A stretch of 64,000 nt of DNA from Flavobacterium agricola (GCF_025919725.1 NZ_CP081495.1:1302001-1366000); one strand, 5' to 3'; shown: positions 35,316 to 45,295, numbered from the stretch's first letter. Translations and numbers: made by a program. The notes: a model not told the origin generated them from the sequence alone.

Positions 35316-36568
35316 ACGTAATTTTAAAAAATGCAAAAGTAATTGATGCGCATTCTCCGTTTCACAACCAACAAGTTGATATAAAAATTAAAGACGGGGT
35401 TTTAGTTGAAATTGCTGCTTCGATAGCAAACGATTCTGAATACCAAACGGTAAATTTACCAAACTTACATGTTTCGCCAGGTTGGTTTGACAGCTCGGTT
35501 AGCTTTGGAGAACCGGGATATGAAGATCGCGAAACCATTGCAAACGGTTTACAAACCGCTGCAAAATCTGGATTTACTTCCGTTGCTTTACAGCCCAATT
35601 CTAATCCAGTAATAGACAATCAATCACAAATTTATTTTGTAAAAAACAAAGCACAAAATCAAGCTACCGATTTATATCCGATTGGTGCATTTACAAAAAA
35701 TGCAGCCGGAACAGATATGGCAGAAATGTTTGATATGCAAAATGCAGGAGCCGTTGCTTTTGGTGATTATCAAAAAAGTACAAGCAACGCCAATCTTTTA
35801 AAAATAGGTTTACAATACGTTCAAGATTTTGATGGCTTGCTAATCGCATTTGCTCAAGACAAAACTATTAAAGGAAATGGCGTGGTACACGAAGGCATTG
35901 TTTCTACAACCTTAGGTTTAAAAGGAATTCCGCCTTTGGCTGAAGAAATAGAAATTGCTCGTAACTTATTTTTATTAGAATACACCGGCGGAAAGTTACA
36001 TATTCCAACCGTTTCAACCGCACAATCAGTTGCGTTAATTAAACAAGCAAAAGCAAAAGGTTTGCATGTAACATGCAGCGTTGCAGTGCATAATTTGGTT
36101 TTAACCGATGCTATTTTAACTGAGTTTGATACGCGCGCTAAAGTTATGCCACCGGTTCGTGACGAAAAACATCGTGAAGCTTTAATTCAGGGCGTTTTAG
36201 ACGGAACGATTGATGTCATAACTTCTGACCACAATCCGCTAGATATTGAGCTTAAAAAAATGGAATTTGATGTAGCACAATTTGGTACCATTGGTTTAGA
36301 AAGTGCTTATGTAGCTTTACAAACCGTTTTACCTACCGAAGTTATTGTAAAAAAACTAACAGCCGGTAAAACCATTTTTAAACTAGAAAACAACACCATA
36401 AATACCAATCAAAAAGCAAACTTAAGTTTGTTTACTCCAAACGGAGATGGTATTTTTACCAAAGCAAATATTTTATCAAAATCTAAAAATAGTATTTTCT
36501 TAAATCAGCCCGTAAAAGGTAAAGTTTACGGCATATATAATAATAAAACTTTAATTACGAATGAGTAA
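35312..36568 (+). CDS. Dihydroorotase-like protein, probably inactive (PyrX-type)
   Basis: A 418-residue protein of the dihydroorotase family (amidohydrolase fold). Catalytic dihydroorotases have HxH and Arg after the first strand; here the stretch PGWFDSSVSFGEPG has Ser62 and Ser64 in place of both His and Gly66 in place of Arg. The later metal His is also lost (HIPTVSTAQS), and VAVHNLVLTD has one His. Only SDHNP keeps its Asp. The start at 35312 overlaps the BatA gene (ATGA). It probably acts as a non-catalytic partner rather than in pyrimidine synthesis itself. Confidence 0.85.
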   Translation: MNVILKNAKVIDAHSPFHNQQVDIKIKDGVLVEIAASIANDSEYQTVNLPNLHVSPGWFDSSVSFGEPGYEDRETIANGLQTAAKSGFTSVALQPNSNPVIDNQSQIYFVKNKAQNQATDLYPIGAFTKNAAGTDMAEMFDMQNAGAVAFGDYQKSTSNANLLKIGLQYVQDFDGLLIAFAQDKTIKGNGVVHEGIVSTTLGLKGIPPLAEEIEIARNLFLLEYTGGKLHIPTVSTAQSVALIKQAKAKGLHVTCSVAVHNLVLTDAILTEFDTRAKVMPPVRDEKHREALIQGVLDGTIDVITSDHNPLDIELKKMEFDVAQFGTIGLESAYVALQTVLPTEVIVKKLTAGKTIFKLENNTINTNQKANLSLFTPNGDGIFTKANILSKSKNSIFLNQPVKGKVYGIYNNKTLITNE

Positions 36569-36908
36569 CAACAATTTCGAAAAAAAATCTAACGAAGTAG
36601 AAACGGGTAAAAACATAGCCATTGTAGCCTATTTTTTTATATTAGGTACTATTATTGCAATGTTTATGAACATTGATAAAAAAAATCAATTCGCATCCTT
36701 TCACATCCGCCAAGCTTTAGGGCTAAATATTGTTTTTTACGCCTTAGCATATTTGGTTGGTAATATTGACAATTGGATGGCATCAGCAGCTTTTTATCTT
36801 TGCTTTTTAATTTTGTGGTTGTACGGCTTTACAAGCTGTTTACAAGGACAAAAAACAGAAATTCCTTTGTTAGGAAAGTATTTTCAAAACTGGTTTAAAA
36901 ATATATAA
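36561..36908 (+). CDS. DUF4870-like membrane protein
   Basis: A 115-residue protein with three predicted helices (about 18-37, 48-66 and 72-92) after a charged N-terminus. KKNQFASFHIRQALGLNIVF matches the conserved FHxRQA pattern of DUF4870/TIC20-like proteins. Its start overlaps the dihydroorotase-like gene by eight bases and its stop is two bases from the next gene, so it is inside the BatA operon. Function is unknown. Confidence 0.75.
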   Translation: MSNNNFEKKSNEVETGKNIAIVAYFFILGTIIAMFMNIDKKNQFASFHIRQALGLNIVFYALAYLVGNIDNWMASAAFYLCFLILWLYGFTSCLQGQKTEIPLLGKYFQNWFKNI

Positions 36909-36910
36909 AT

Positions 36911-37573
36911 ATGTTACATACAAACTTATCGGTAAGTTACATTGTTAGAGAACCTAAAAATGTAAAAGCAAGCAATCCTTTAATTTTATTATTACATGGA
37001 TACGGAAGCAATGATGAAGATTTATTTTCGTTTGAAGGCGAATTAAATGAAGATGCGTACATTGTTTCGGCACGTGCACCACATGCATTACCTGGTGGAT
37101 ACGGATTTGCTTGGTACGCAATAAATTTTGATGCCGACATGAACAAGTTTACAGACGATAATCAAGCAAAAGCTTCGCGCGATTTAATTGCTACGTTTAT
37201 TGATGAGCTTGCTGCAACATATCCAATAGATAAAAATGATGTAACTTTAATTGGTTTTAGCCAAGGTGCTATTTTAAGTTATGCAATTGCTTTAACGCAT
37301 CCTGAAAAAATAAAAAACATTGTAGCCTTAAGCGGTTATTTTCATCATGAAATTATGCCAGAAGGTTACCAAAACGATCCGAAAGTAAAACAAGTTAATA
37401 TTTTTGCTTCGCACGGAACGGTTGATCAAGTTATTCCGATTGAATTGGCTAGAAAAACACCGCAAATCTTTAAAGATTTTGGTAAAGAAATTGAATACCG
37501 CGAATATCCGGTTGGGCACGGAGTTGCACCACAAAACTTTCACGATTTTAATACGTGGTTAAAAAACAACTAA
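36911..37573 (+). CDS. Alpha/beta hydrolase, phospholipase/carboxylesterase family
   Basis: A 220-residue serine esterase of the YpfH/carboxylesterase-2 type. LLHGYGSNDEDLF forms the oxyanion region, GFSQGAILSYAI carries the Ser nucleophile, ASHGTVDQVIP holds the Asp, and YPVGHGVAP the His. No signal peptide is present, so it is likely cytosolic. It is the last gene of the BatA-dihydroorotase-like-DUF4870 run; the physiological ester is unknown. Confidence 0.88.
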   Translation: MLHTNLSVSYIVREPKNVKASNPLILLLHGYGSNDEDLFSFEGELNEDAYIVSARAPHALPGGYGFAWYAINFDADMNKFTDDNQAKASRDLIATFIDELAATYPIDKNDVTLIGFSQGAILSYAIALTHPEKIKNIVALSGYFHHEIMPEGYQNDPKVKQVNIFASHGTVDQVIPIELARKTPQIFKDFGKEIEYREYPVGHGVAPQNFHDFNTWLKNN

Positions 37574-37574
37574 T

Positions 37575-37607
37575 AAAAAAAGCAATGAATTATTCGTTGC
37601 TTTTTTT
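37575..37607. terminator. Bidirectional terminator
   Basis: AAAAAAAGCAA-GAA and TTC-TTGCTTTTTTT pair with one mismatch. It ends the esterase operon on the plus strand and overlaps the 3' end of the minus-strand gene at 37590. Confidence 0.8.
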
Positions 37608-38072
37608 ATTATCGTCATCGGTTTTATCTGTTACTAAAACCTCATCCTCATTTTCTTGTTCATTTTCTATTTCAACTTTATTAACTTTAGCTTGCAAGCC
37701 TAAAAGTTGTACCCAATTAAATAGCAGTATAAAAAAGATAATTTCGGCTCCAATACTGTAAAATTGATTGTTACTTACCACATTTAATAAGGCGTTTAAT
37801 AAGTAAAAATTAATGGCTATAAAAAAGGAAAAAAACAGGCTATGTAGGCGTTTTAAAATCCAGGCTTCATCTTCATCTTTTCTTTTATAAAAATTTAAAA
37901 AAAACAAAGCTAAAGAAGCGAACCCGAAAAGCAATTGTTGTAAGGTTTCTACTTTTAATTCAGACAAATTTGTTCCAAAAATTAAAAGTAATACATAGCT
38001 TATCGCAGTAATTACCAATAAAACAAAAGCAATTTTTTTAAAATAACGCGGTAGCAATATTAAGTTTTTCAT
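37590..38072 (-). CDS. Hypothetical four-helix membrane protein
   Basis: A 160-residue protein with four predicted helices: FKKIAFVLLVITAISYVLLL, then LLFGFASLALFFLNFY, FFSFFIAINFYLLNALL and AEIIFFILLFNWVQLLGLQA. The C-terminus is very acidic (about 14 Glu/Asp). The start at 38072 is preferred to an ATG at 38096, because the shorter protein has a normal basic N-terminus. No family is recognised. The next gene on the strand has its own terminator, so it is probably transcribed alone. Confidence 0.6.
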   Translation of the reverse strand: MKNLILLPRYFKKIAFVLLVITAISYVLLLIFGTNLSELKVETLQQLLFGFASLALFFLNFYKRKDEDEAWILKRLHSLFFSFFIAINFYLLNALLNVVSNNQFYSIGAEIIFFILLFNWVQLLGLQAKVNKVEIENEQENEDEVLVTDKTDDDNKKSNE

Positions 38073-38099
38073 AATACGTTTGTGAAATACAAACATAAC

Positions 38100-38137
38100 A
38101 AAAAAGGAATAAGTGTTTAAACATCTTATTCCTTTTT
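38100..38137 (-). terminator. Intrinsic terminator of the gene at 38144
   Basis: AAAAAAGGAATAAG and CTTATTCCTTTTTT pair over 14 bp with an inner TGTTTAAACA palindrome; a T-run follows on the minus strand, seven bases past the stop. Confidence 0.85.
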
Positions 38138-38143
38138 TCTGTT

Positions 38144-38698
38144 TTATAACGAACTAACTTCTTGTGCTGTTTCGTAAAAATAGGTTTCTTTTTTATTAAT
38201 ATATTCTATATAATCGTATATAATTTTATCATTGGTAGCAATATAATCACCAGTAACATTTGGTCCTTCGTATGTTCCTCCATTTTCGCGAACGGTTAAT
38301 GCAATTTTAGTTATGTTAGAATTGGCTAATTGTTGCATTTGGCTTGGAGTTAAAGAATACAATGATTCTGCCATTCCGCCGGCATCCATTCCGCCTTCGT
38401 TATCTAACAATTCGTTTGCAGGTACCGTAAAATTTGTTCCGTTTTTTAAAAACACGGTTAAATCACCATCCATAAAAACGGTTTGGTCCGGAACCGGTAA
38501 AACTAAAAATAAATAACCACCATTTGAATTCTTAGCAATTTGCACCTGCAACTTTTCTGCCCATTGGTAATTTTTAATTTGAAAATTCCAGATATTAGTT
38601 GCCGGAAATTTAGCTTGCCCAACGCTAATGAAATTTTGAGAAAAAGCAGTAAATGAGATGGTTAAAAAGAACAATGTTAGAAGTATTTGTTTTTTCAT
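38144..38698 (-). CDS. Hypothetical exported protein
   Basis: A 184-residue protein with a signal peptide (MKKQILLTLFFLTISFTAFS). The mature part is polar with beta character and a short GGMDAGGMAESLYSL segment; no cysteine or membrane helix follows, so it is likely periplasmic or secreted. I recognise no family. It has its own terminator and a 160-base upstream gap, so it is a single-gene unit. Confidence 0.6.
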   Translation of the reverse strand: MKKQILLTLFFLTISFTAFSQNFISVGQAKFPATNIWNFQIKNYQWAEKLQVQIAKNSNGGYLFLVLPVPDQTVFMDGDLTVFLKNGTNFTVPANELLDNEGGMDAGGMAESLYSLTPSQMQQLANSNITKIALTVRENGGTYEGPNVTGDYIATNDKIIYDYIEYINKKETYFYETAQEVSSL

Positions 38699-38824
38699 AA
38701 TAAAAGTAGTTTTATATAATATATCATTTTAGTTATTAACGTTGGATTAAACAAAATCTTGCATGGTTGCACTAAAATAACGAATATTTTTATAATTTAT
38801 GTATTAGTAAAAAATAGTGCATAA

Positions 38825-38853
38825 AAAAACGTCCTGTTTTAAACGGGACGTTT
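38825..38853 (-). terminator. Intrinsic terminator of the dinB end of the operon
   Basis: AAACGTCC and GGACGTTT pair with an extended inner stem; T-run on the minus strand, just after the DinB-like gene. Confidence 0.8.
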
Positions 38854-38858
38854 ATTAT

Positions 38859-39359
38859 TTATAAATATTGTTTTTCGAAAAAATTTAAATGATGTATTTG
38901 ATGCCCTAAAATAACTGCAAAAATTGCATCAACAGAAATTTCATAATTTCCGATAAGGCCTACTTTATTTAAATCAGCAGTTGTTAAAGATTTGTATAAA
39001 GCTATTGTACTTAACCTAACATGACTCAGCTCTTCTAAAATTGCTTTTAAATGACGCTTTTTTGCTTGTTCTGCAACGGTTTGCGCGTACAAATTTTCGT
39101 CAAACAACAACATTGTGTTTTTATCGTTACGCGCAATTGCTAAAGCACGGTAAGCAAAAATTCGTTCACAATCAATAAGGTGTTGCAAAATTTCTTTAAT
39201 GGTCCATTTTCCTTCTGCGTAAGCATAATCAAATTTATCCATCGGAATATTTTGCACAAACTTAATGCCCTCGTATAACTGAATTTCTAACGATTCAACT
39301 AAAGTATAATCTGAAGGAATTAAACCTACATAATACGCATCAAAATCAGGATATATCAT
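38859..39359 (-). CDS. DinB-superfamily protein
   Basis: A 166-residue four-helix-bundle protein of the DinB/DfsB superfamily. KWTIKEILQHLIDCERIFAY carries the first conserved His, and the C-terminal ILGHQIHHLNFFEKQYL the His pair of the metal site. Such proteins often act as thiol-dependent transferases or isomerases, but this one's reaction is unknown. It lies six bases after dsbD and closes the HAD-pabB-tilS-dsbD operon. Confidence 0.82.
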   Translation of the reverse strand: MIYPDFDAYYVGLIPSDYTLVESLEIQLYEGIKFVQNIPMDKFDYAYAEGKWTIKEILQHLIDCERIFAYRALAIARNDKNTMLLFDENLYAQTVAEQAKKRHLKAILEELSHVRLSTIALYKSLTTADLNKVGLIGNYEISVDAIFAVILGHQIHHLNFFEKQYL

Positions 39360-39365
39360 CTGTTT

Positions 39366-41313
39366 TTATTTTAATCCACTTTCTAACCAAGCTTTATATT
39401 CGGCAACATCTGGTACATAACCAACCGGTTTATTGGTATCAACGCCATCTTTATTTAAAACAATATAATAAGGTTGTGCGTTGGCGTGATAACGCGTAAT
39501 TTGATAATCGCTCCATTTGTTACCCACTGTTCTTATTTTTTTACCTGTTGTTGGCGAAACATACTGCTCGTTTTCTGGTAATTCTTGCTTATCATCTACG
39601 TACAAAGAAATAATAACAAATTGATCGCGAAGTAAATTTAAAACTTCGGGTTTAGACCAAACTTTATCTTCCATTCTACGGCAATTTACACAAGCATAAC
39701 CTGTAAAATCTAATAAAATATGCTTGTTTTCGCGTTTAGCATAAGCCAATCCGGTTTCATAATCTGTAAACGTAAGTAAATCATGAGCTCCGTATTTTGC
39801 TCCTTCTGGAAGTGCAACACGGTTATCTAAAATTCCTCCAGCTTTAGAATATCCTACGCCATAAGGGCTTTCGGCATACGTCATTGGTGGTGGAAAACCA
39901 GAAATTAACTGCAACGGAGCGCCCCATAAACCTGGAACTAAATAAACCGTAAACATGGTTACAAGCAAGGCTAAGTATAAACGCCAAACTGAAATGCTGT
40001 TTTGTGGTGAATCATGCGGTAAAGTTAATTTACCAAATAAGTACATTGCCCAAGCACCAAAAATTACAATCCAAATTACCAAGAAAACTTCGCGCGTTAA
40101 CCAGCCTAATTGCAATACTAAATCGGCATTTGATAAGAATTTAAAAGCTAAAGCTAACTCTAAAAATCCTAAAGAAACTTTTACAGCATTTAACCAACCG
40201 CCCGATTTTGGTAAAGTATTTAACCACCCCGGGAACATAGCAAATAACATGAATGGTAAAGCTAATGCTAATGAAAAACCGAACATACCAACAACTGGTG
40301 CAATTCCGCCTTTAGATGCAGCTTCTACCAACAAAGTTCCTACAATTGGTCCCGTACAAGAAAAAGATACAATAGCTAAAGCTAAAGCCATAAATAAAAT
40401 ACCAACAAATCCGCCGCGATCGGCTTGTTTATCTACTTTATTTGCCCATGAATTCGGTAACATAATTTCGAAAGCTCCTAAAAAAGAAGTTGCGAAAATG
40501 AATAAAATGATAAAAAATATTACGTTAAACCAAACGTTGGTAGATAATGCATTTAGCGCATCGGCCCCAAAAATGGCAGTTACCAATAAGCCTAAAACTA
40601 CGTAAATAATGATAATTGAAATTCCGTAAAAAATGGCATTTCTAATTCCTTTTGCTTTGGTTTTACTTTGTTTGGTAAAAAAGCTCACCGTCATTGGGAT
40701 CATTGGGAAAACGCAAGGCGTTAACAAAGCTGCAAACCCTGAAAAGAAAGAAATAATAAAAATACTTAGAATACTTAAATCATCTACTTTCGTTGGGTTA
40801 CCCGGAGCTGCATCTTGAGCAGTTGCTACAACTGCTTTATTTTGTTGCTCTGAAACGGTAAAATTCATGCCTGACAAATCAAACGTAAAGGTTTCATCGC
40901 CCTGAATACAAGCTTCTTTACAAATTTGATATTCTACATAAACTTCTATATTTTTTATATTTTTATTTTCGATTTTTATTTTTTGTTGAAACTGAACTTC
41001 ATCTTCAAAAATATATTCATCTACTTCAAAAATATCACTATAAACTTTTTTATAAGGGCTTTCTGTAGTTTCGCCCACCAAGCTATAATTTCCTGGTTGA
41101 TTTAAATAATCAAAAACGGTTGGTAATGAACCGCCATCTGGCGTATGTTGCGAAAACATATGCCAATCTTTTTCTATGGTTGCTGTAAAAGTTAAAAGCA
41201 CTTCTGAATCAGAAATTTTTTCGGCCGAACTTTTCCACTTTGCAGGGGTTAAAATTTGCGCTTGCGCCATAAAGGCCACCAGAACAAAAAAATAGTGAGA
41301 AAATTTTTTTCAT
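39366..41313 (-). CDS. dsbD: Thiol:disulfide interchange protein DsbD (start broken by a one-base slip)
   Basis: A membrane protein of about 648 residues that carries electrons from cytosolic thioredoxin to periplasmic thiols. It has an N-terminal Ig-like DsbD-alpha domain, eight helices with FAALLTPCVFPMIPMTVSFF and SFSCTGPIVGTLLVE, and a C-terminal thioredoxin domain with CVNCRRM. The natural start is probably ATG 41313, giving signal MKKIFSLFFVLVAFMAQAQ, but the A-run at 41286-41292 has one base too many, so the frame is broken after MKKIFSLFF. The open frame itself starts only at a GTG at 41279. A sequencing error is likely. tilS ends one base upstream. Confidence 0.85.
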
Positions 41314-41314
41314 T

Positions 41315-42627
41315 TTAAATTTGTAATTGTATGGTATTAATTGAGTTTATAGTTGCTAAAAATCGTTTATCTGCTCGGTGTCCCACAATCCATATTATAT
41401 CTATATCGTTGTTTTGAACTAAAAGCCATGTTTCGTTTTTTTGAAATTGAGAAAGTTTTTCGTCTTTAAAAAATTTGGCTATATTTTTCTTTCCGTTCAT
41501 CCCAAAAGGATAAAAATAATCACCTTCTTTCCATTTTCGCAAGATTAAAGGGAATTTTAACTTTTCTAGATCTAAAAAAACTTCTAATTTATCATTTTTT
41601 TCATGGAAACGGTTGTAATTAACAGAAATATTAACAGGCAACTTTTCAAAATCAGCAACAGATGAAATTATATAACTTTCCGTTTCGGTCGTTTCAATAT
41701 TCTTCAACAACAATTCGTTACGATTTTTAAGTAACAAATGCGTTGCTGAATAAATTATTTTACCGCTTTTAGCTTGTGGTAACGCATAAATATCGTTCCA
41801 GGCAGTAAAGCCAAAAGGTTTTAACAACTCAAATAAAAAAGCTTGTGGCGCCTGCAACTGCATTAACGGAGTTATAGCAATAGCTACATAATTTTCGTGT
41901 GGTGTTACAATTTGTTTTTTTAAAACTGAAAACCCATCTAAAAAACCTTGATTGAATTGATTAAGATGCGTTAGCGTATTGGTAAACGATTGTAAAAAAT
42001 CGGTATTCAATTCTTTTAAAACCGGAACAACCTGATGCCTAATTTTATTTCTAAAATATTTGGTTGATTGGTTTGAGCTGTCTTCTCGCCATTCTATATT
42101 ATTTGCTTGGGCGTAATTCAAAATTTCATCTCGAGAAACGGTTAACATTGGGCGTAAAATTTTGTCGTTTTTAGGTGGTATTCCCAAAATGCCGTCTACC
42201 CCGGTACCTCGCGTAACATTTATTAAAAAAGTTTCAACTTGATCATCTAAATGATGCGCAGTTAAAATATAATCTAACTTATGTTCATCTATTAATTTAT
42301 AAAACCAATCGTAACGCAATTTGCGTGCCGCTAATTGAATAGAAAGTTTATTTTGCTCGGCATATTGCTCGGTATCAAAATAAATAATATGATGTGCTAG
42401 GTTTTGATCAACAAAATATATTTTTTTAAAAATTCGGTTTCTTCATCACTTTCTGAACCACGCAATCTAAAATTACAATGTGCAACTGTAACGTTATAAT
42501 TTAGTTTGTTTAACGTATGTAACATAACCATGCTATCTACCCCACCGCTAACTGCTAGTAAAAGTTTAGCGGTACCTATTTCAGAAAAATTTTCCTGAAT
42601 GTGATTTTGTAGCTTAGTTAGTAACAT
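41315..42627 (-). pseudogene. tilS: tRNA(Ile)-lysidine synthetase TilS, frameshifted
   Basis: A gene of about 437 codons in two frames. The N-terminal part (42627 to about 42414) has the PP-loop AVSGGVDSMVML (SGGVDS at 27-32) and VAHCNFRLRG; the second part has LTAHHLDDQVETFL and the C-terminal TilS domain. The first frame stops after KKYILLIKT; adding one T in the run at 42413-42416 restores KKYIFVDQNLAHHIIYF. TilS modifies the AUA-decoding tRNA and is normally essential, so a sequencing error is much more likely than gene loss. It overlaps pabB by 14 bases. Confidence 0.85.
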
Positions 42628-43908
42628 GGCTGTTAAATACAGTAAATAAAGCTGAAGCTTTAATTAAACATTCGTTATATTCTTGCTCAGCGTTGGCTTG
42701 AGCTGTTATAGCGCTACCAACTGCATAGGATACATAATTGTTTTGTTGGTTATATAAAATGCTGCGAATAATCACATTAAAATCAAAATCGGAATCGGGA
42801 GTAAAATAACCAATTGCTCCAGAATATAGCCGCGTTTAAAATCTTCTAACGTTTCGCAAATTTGCATAGCCGATATTTTAGGTGCCCCGGTCATACTGCC
42901 CATTGGAAATGTAGTTTGAATAACATCGGTAGCCGAAAATTTTTCATCAACGGTTGCTTCTATTGTCGAAATCATTTGATGAACCTGACTAAAAGTGTAA
43001 ATTTTACAAAGCTCGGTAACGTTAACACTTCCGGTTGTTGCGGTTTTAGACAAATCGTTACGAACCAAATCTACAATCATAATATTTTCGGCACGTTCTT
43101 TACTGTTGTTTTCTAAATCGATTTTTAATTGTTCATCTTCGTCCGCATTAGCTCCGCGTTTTGCCGTACCTTTTATGGGCTGGGTAATAAGTTGTTTTCC
43201 TGTTTTTTGCAAATATCTTTCAGGCGAAGCCGAAAGTGCAAAATGCTTATTCATTTTAAAAAAAGAAGCAAAAGGTGCGTGAGAAATGTTGTTTAATGCG
43301 TTATAAACTTGTAACGGATCAATAGTTGCATGGCTATAAAACTCCATACAAAAATTAGTTTCGTAAATATCGCCGCGATGAATATGATCTAAAACGGTGT
43401 TTACCTTGTTTATATAAGCTGCTTTTGGCGTTCTTGCTGTAAAGTTTATTGGCGAAATAACTTGATCAAAGCACGTAGTATTTAAAATTTCTTGCCAATC
43501 TGCATCCATTTCATCTGCAACAAAAGCTAAGTATGAAAGGGTTATTTCGGTATCTTTTATAACAAATAACTTTTTAGGCTGAAAAAAATAAATATCAGGA
43601 AATTGCAGTGCGTCGGTATTTTCAGAATGCAGTTTTTCTATACCATTTTTTAAATCGTAAGTAAAATAACCTAAAATATAATCTTTTACATTTTGTTGGT
43701 ATTCTGCTAACGATTCGAAAGCCGAAAAACTATCGGTTTGTAAACTGGTAAAGGCATCTACCCCCAACATTAACTCAAATTTGCTAAGTTGGTTTTTATG
43801 TTGGTTGCTATCTAAATAGCCTATTTCTCTAAATTGTTGACTCCAAAACAGCAGTTTTTGCTTAATTAAGGCAACATTTTCTAAAGGAATAACTTGGGTA
43901 ATTCGCAC
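42614..43908 (-). pseudogene. pabB: Aminodeoxychorismate synthase component I (PabB-like), frameshifted
   Basis: A chorismate-binding enzyme of about 431 residues that makes 4-amino-4-deoxychorismate for folate. Seen are SASPERYLQ, QPIKGTAKRG, AENIMIVDLVRNDLSK and FPMGSMTGAPKISAMQICE. The frame breaks after EDFKRG: one missing base near 42828 turns the expected GLYSGAIGYF into GYILEQLV, and the correct frame continues to a TAA at 42614. The start is a GTG at 43908, six bases after the HAD stop; no upstream ATG is in frame. tilS begins inside its 3' end. Confidence 0.82.
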
Positions 43909-43914
43909 TTTTAT

Positions 43915-44571
43915 TTATTTTAAATTTTTAATATAAGCCGCATCAATAGCGTTAAAATCGGTTACAATAGCACTGGCTTTAGATAAATCTTGTTTTTTAG
44001 AATTTGCACTGGTATAACCCAAACAAAAAACTTCGGCGCCAACAGCAGCTTCTACCCCATTGGTGCTATCTTCAATAATAATACAAGCTTCTTTAGGATG
44101 GATGGATAAATTAGCGGCGTGAACAAAAATAGCTGGATCTGGTTTTGATCGTACAAAATCTTCGCCCGAAATTTTATGCGTAAAATATTGGTTTAAGTTA
44201 AAGCGATTAAAAACGCGAGCAATAGTACCTTTTGATGCTGATGATGCTAAAATAAGTTCAAAACCATTTTGGTACAAATCAACAATTAATTTTTCTACCC
44301 CATCAATCAAATACAAATCTTCTTTGGTATCAAAAGCTTCGTTAAACAAAAAACGTTTACGTAAAACCAATTCGTTTACATCTGTTTCTATATTAAAGGT
44401 GTTTTTTAATTTTTGATATACATTTTTGGTAGAATTACCAGTAAAGGTTGCAAACATTTCGTCGCTTACTTCAATTCCTAATTCATCAAAATGCTTGTAA
44501 TAGGCGTATTTATGAACCGGTTCCGAATCAATAATAACGCCATCCATATCAAAAATAACAGTTTTAACCAT
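43915..44571 (-). CDS. HAD-family phosphatase (beta-phosphoglucomutase-like)
   Basis: A 218-residue HAD hydrolase, subfamily IA. MVKTVIFDMDGVIIDSEPVH has the nucleophile Asp and acid/base Asp; LILASSASKGTI, GEDFVRSKPDPAIF (Lys) and IIIEDSTNGVEAA give motifs II-IV. It probably dephosphorylates or isomerises a small sugar phosphate; the substrate is unknown. The start at 44571 removes 39 residues of non-coding upstream frame. It heads the operon HAD-pabB-tilS-dsbD-dinB. Confidence 0.9.
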   Translation of the reverse strand: MVKTVIFDMDGVIIDSEPVHKYAYYKHFDELGIEVSDEMFATFTGNSTKNVYQKLKNTFNIETDVNELVLRKRFLFNEAFDTKEDLYLIDGVEKLIVDLYQNGFELILASSASKGTIARVFNRFNLNQYFTHKISGEDFVRSKPDPAIFVHAANLSIHPKEACIIIEDSTNGVEAAVGAEVFCLGYTSANSKKQDLSKASAIVTDFNAIDAAYIKNLK

Positions 44572-44715
44572 AATGCAATAAGTTGTGTTTCTTGCAAATT
44601 TAAAACAAAAGCACACATAAAACTCATAATCTAGCTTATTAATGCATTTAATAAAAGTGAAAAAACAACAGAAAAACTTTACAAACACATTTTAAATTGT
44701 AATTTAGTTTTTGAA

Positions 44716-45261
44716 ATGCAGGAGAACGAAAAACAATTTATAAACGAACTTTTAAGCCCTAAAACGCAAAACCAAGCGTTTAAAAAACTTATTGGCCTTT
44801 ATAAAGTGCAGCTGTACCATCATATTCGGAATATTGTGCTCAATCACGACGATACGGATGATGTGTTGCAAAATACGTTTATTAAAGTTTTTTCTAACCT
44901 AGATTCCTTTAATCAAGAAAGTAAATTAAGTACTTGGTTGTATCGCATTGCAACTAACGAAGCTTTAAACCATTTAAACAGCAAAGCACGTAAAAACGGA
45001 TTGCAAACCGACGAAATTACCGAAAGCGCAGCAACAAATTTACACAGCGATTTATATTTTGATGGCGATGAAGTACAACGCAAGCTGCAACAAGCCATAA
45101 ATACTTTGCCAGAAAAACAAAAGCTAGTATTTAACATGAAATATTTTCAGGACTTAAAATACGAGGAAATTGCACAAATTTTAAATACGTCAGTTGGCGG
45201 GCTTAAAGCATCTTACCATTTGGCTGTAAAAAAAATAGAAACTTTTTTTAATTCCGATTAA
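44716..45261 (+). CDS. ECF-type RNA polymerase sigma factor
   Basis: A 181-residue extracytoplasmic-function sigma factor. Region 2 holds DDTDDVLQNTFIKVFSNLDS and STWLYRIATNEALNHL; region 4 holds LPEKQKLVFNMKYFQDLKYEEI, the promoter-reading helix-turn-helix. It is divergent from the HAD operon. The two genes behind it are an anti-sigma-like membrane protein and a 'sensor of ECF' protein, so the three probably form one envelope-stress switch. Confidence 0.92.
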   Translation: MQENEKQFINELLSPKTQNQAFKKLIGLYKVQLYHHIRNIVLNHDDTDDVLQNTFIKVFSNLDSFNQESKLSTWLYRIATNEALNHLNSKARKNGLQTDEITESAATNLHSDLYFDGDEVQRKLQQAINTLPEKQKLVFNMKYFQDLKYEEIAQILNTSVGGLKASYHLAVKKIETFFNSD

Positions 45262-45295
45262 ACCTTTTACTATTCTAATTGTCTAATATATAGAT

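Noticed and set aside
39955..40605. A 216-codon open frame on the plus strand inside dsbD
   Set aside because: It is antisense to the strongly conserved membrane part of dsbD, is rich in Lys/Asn/Thr as expected from reversed hydrophobic codons, and shows no domain.
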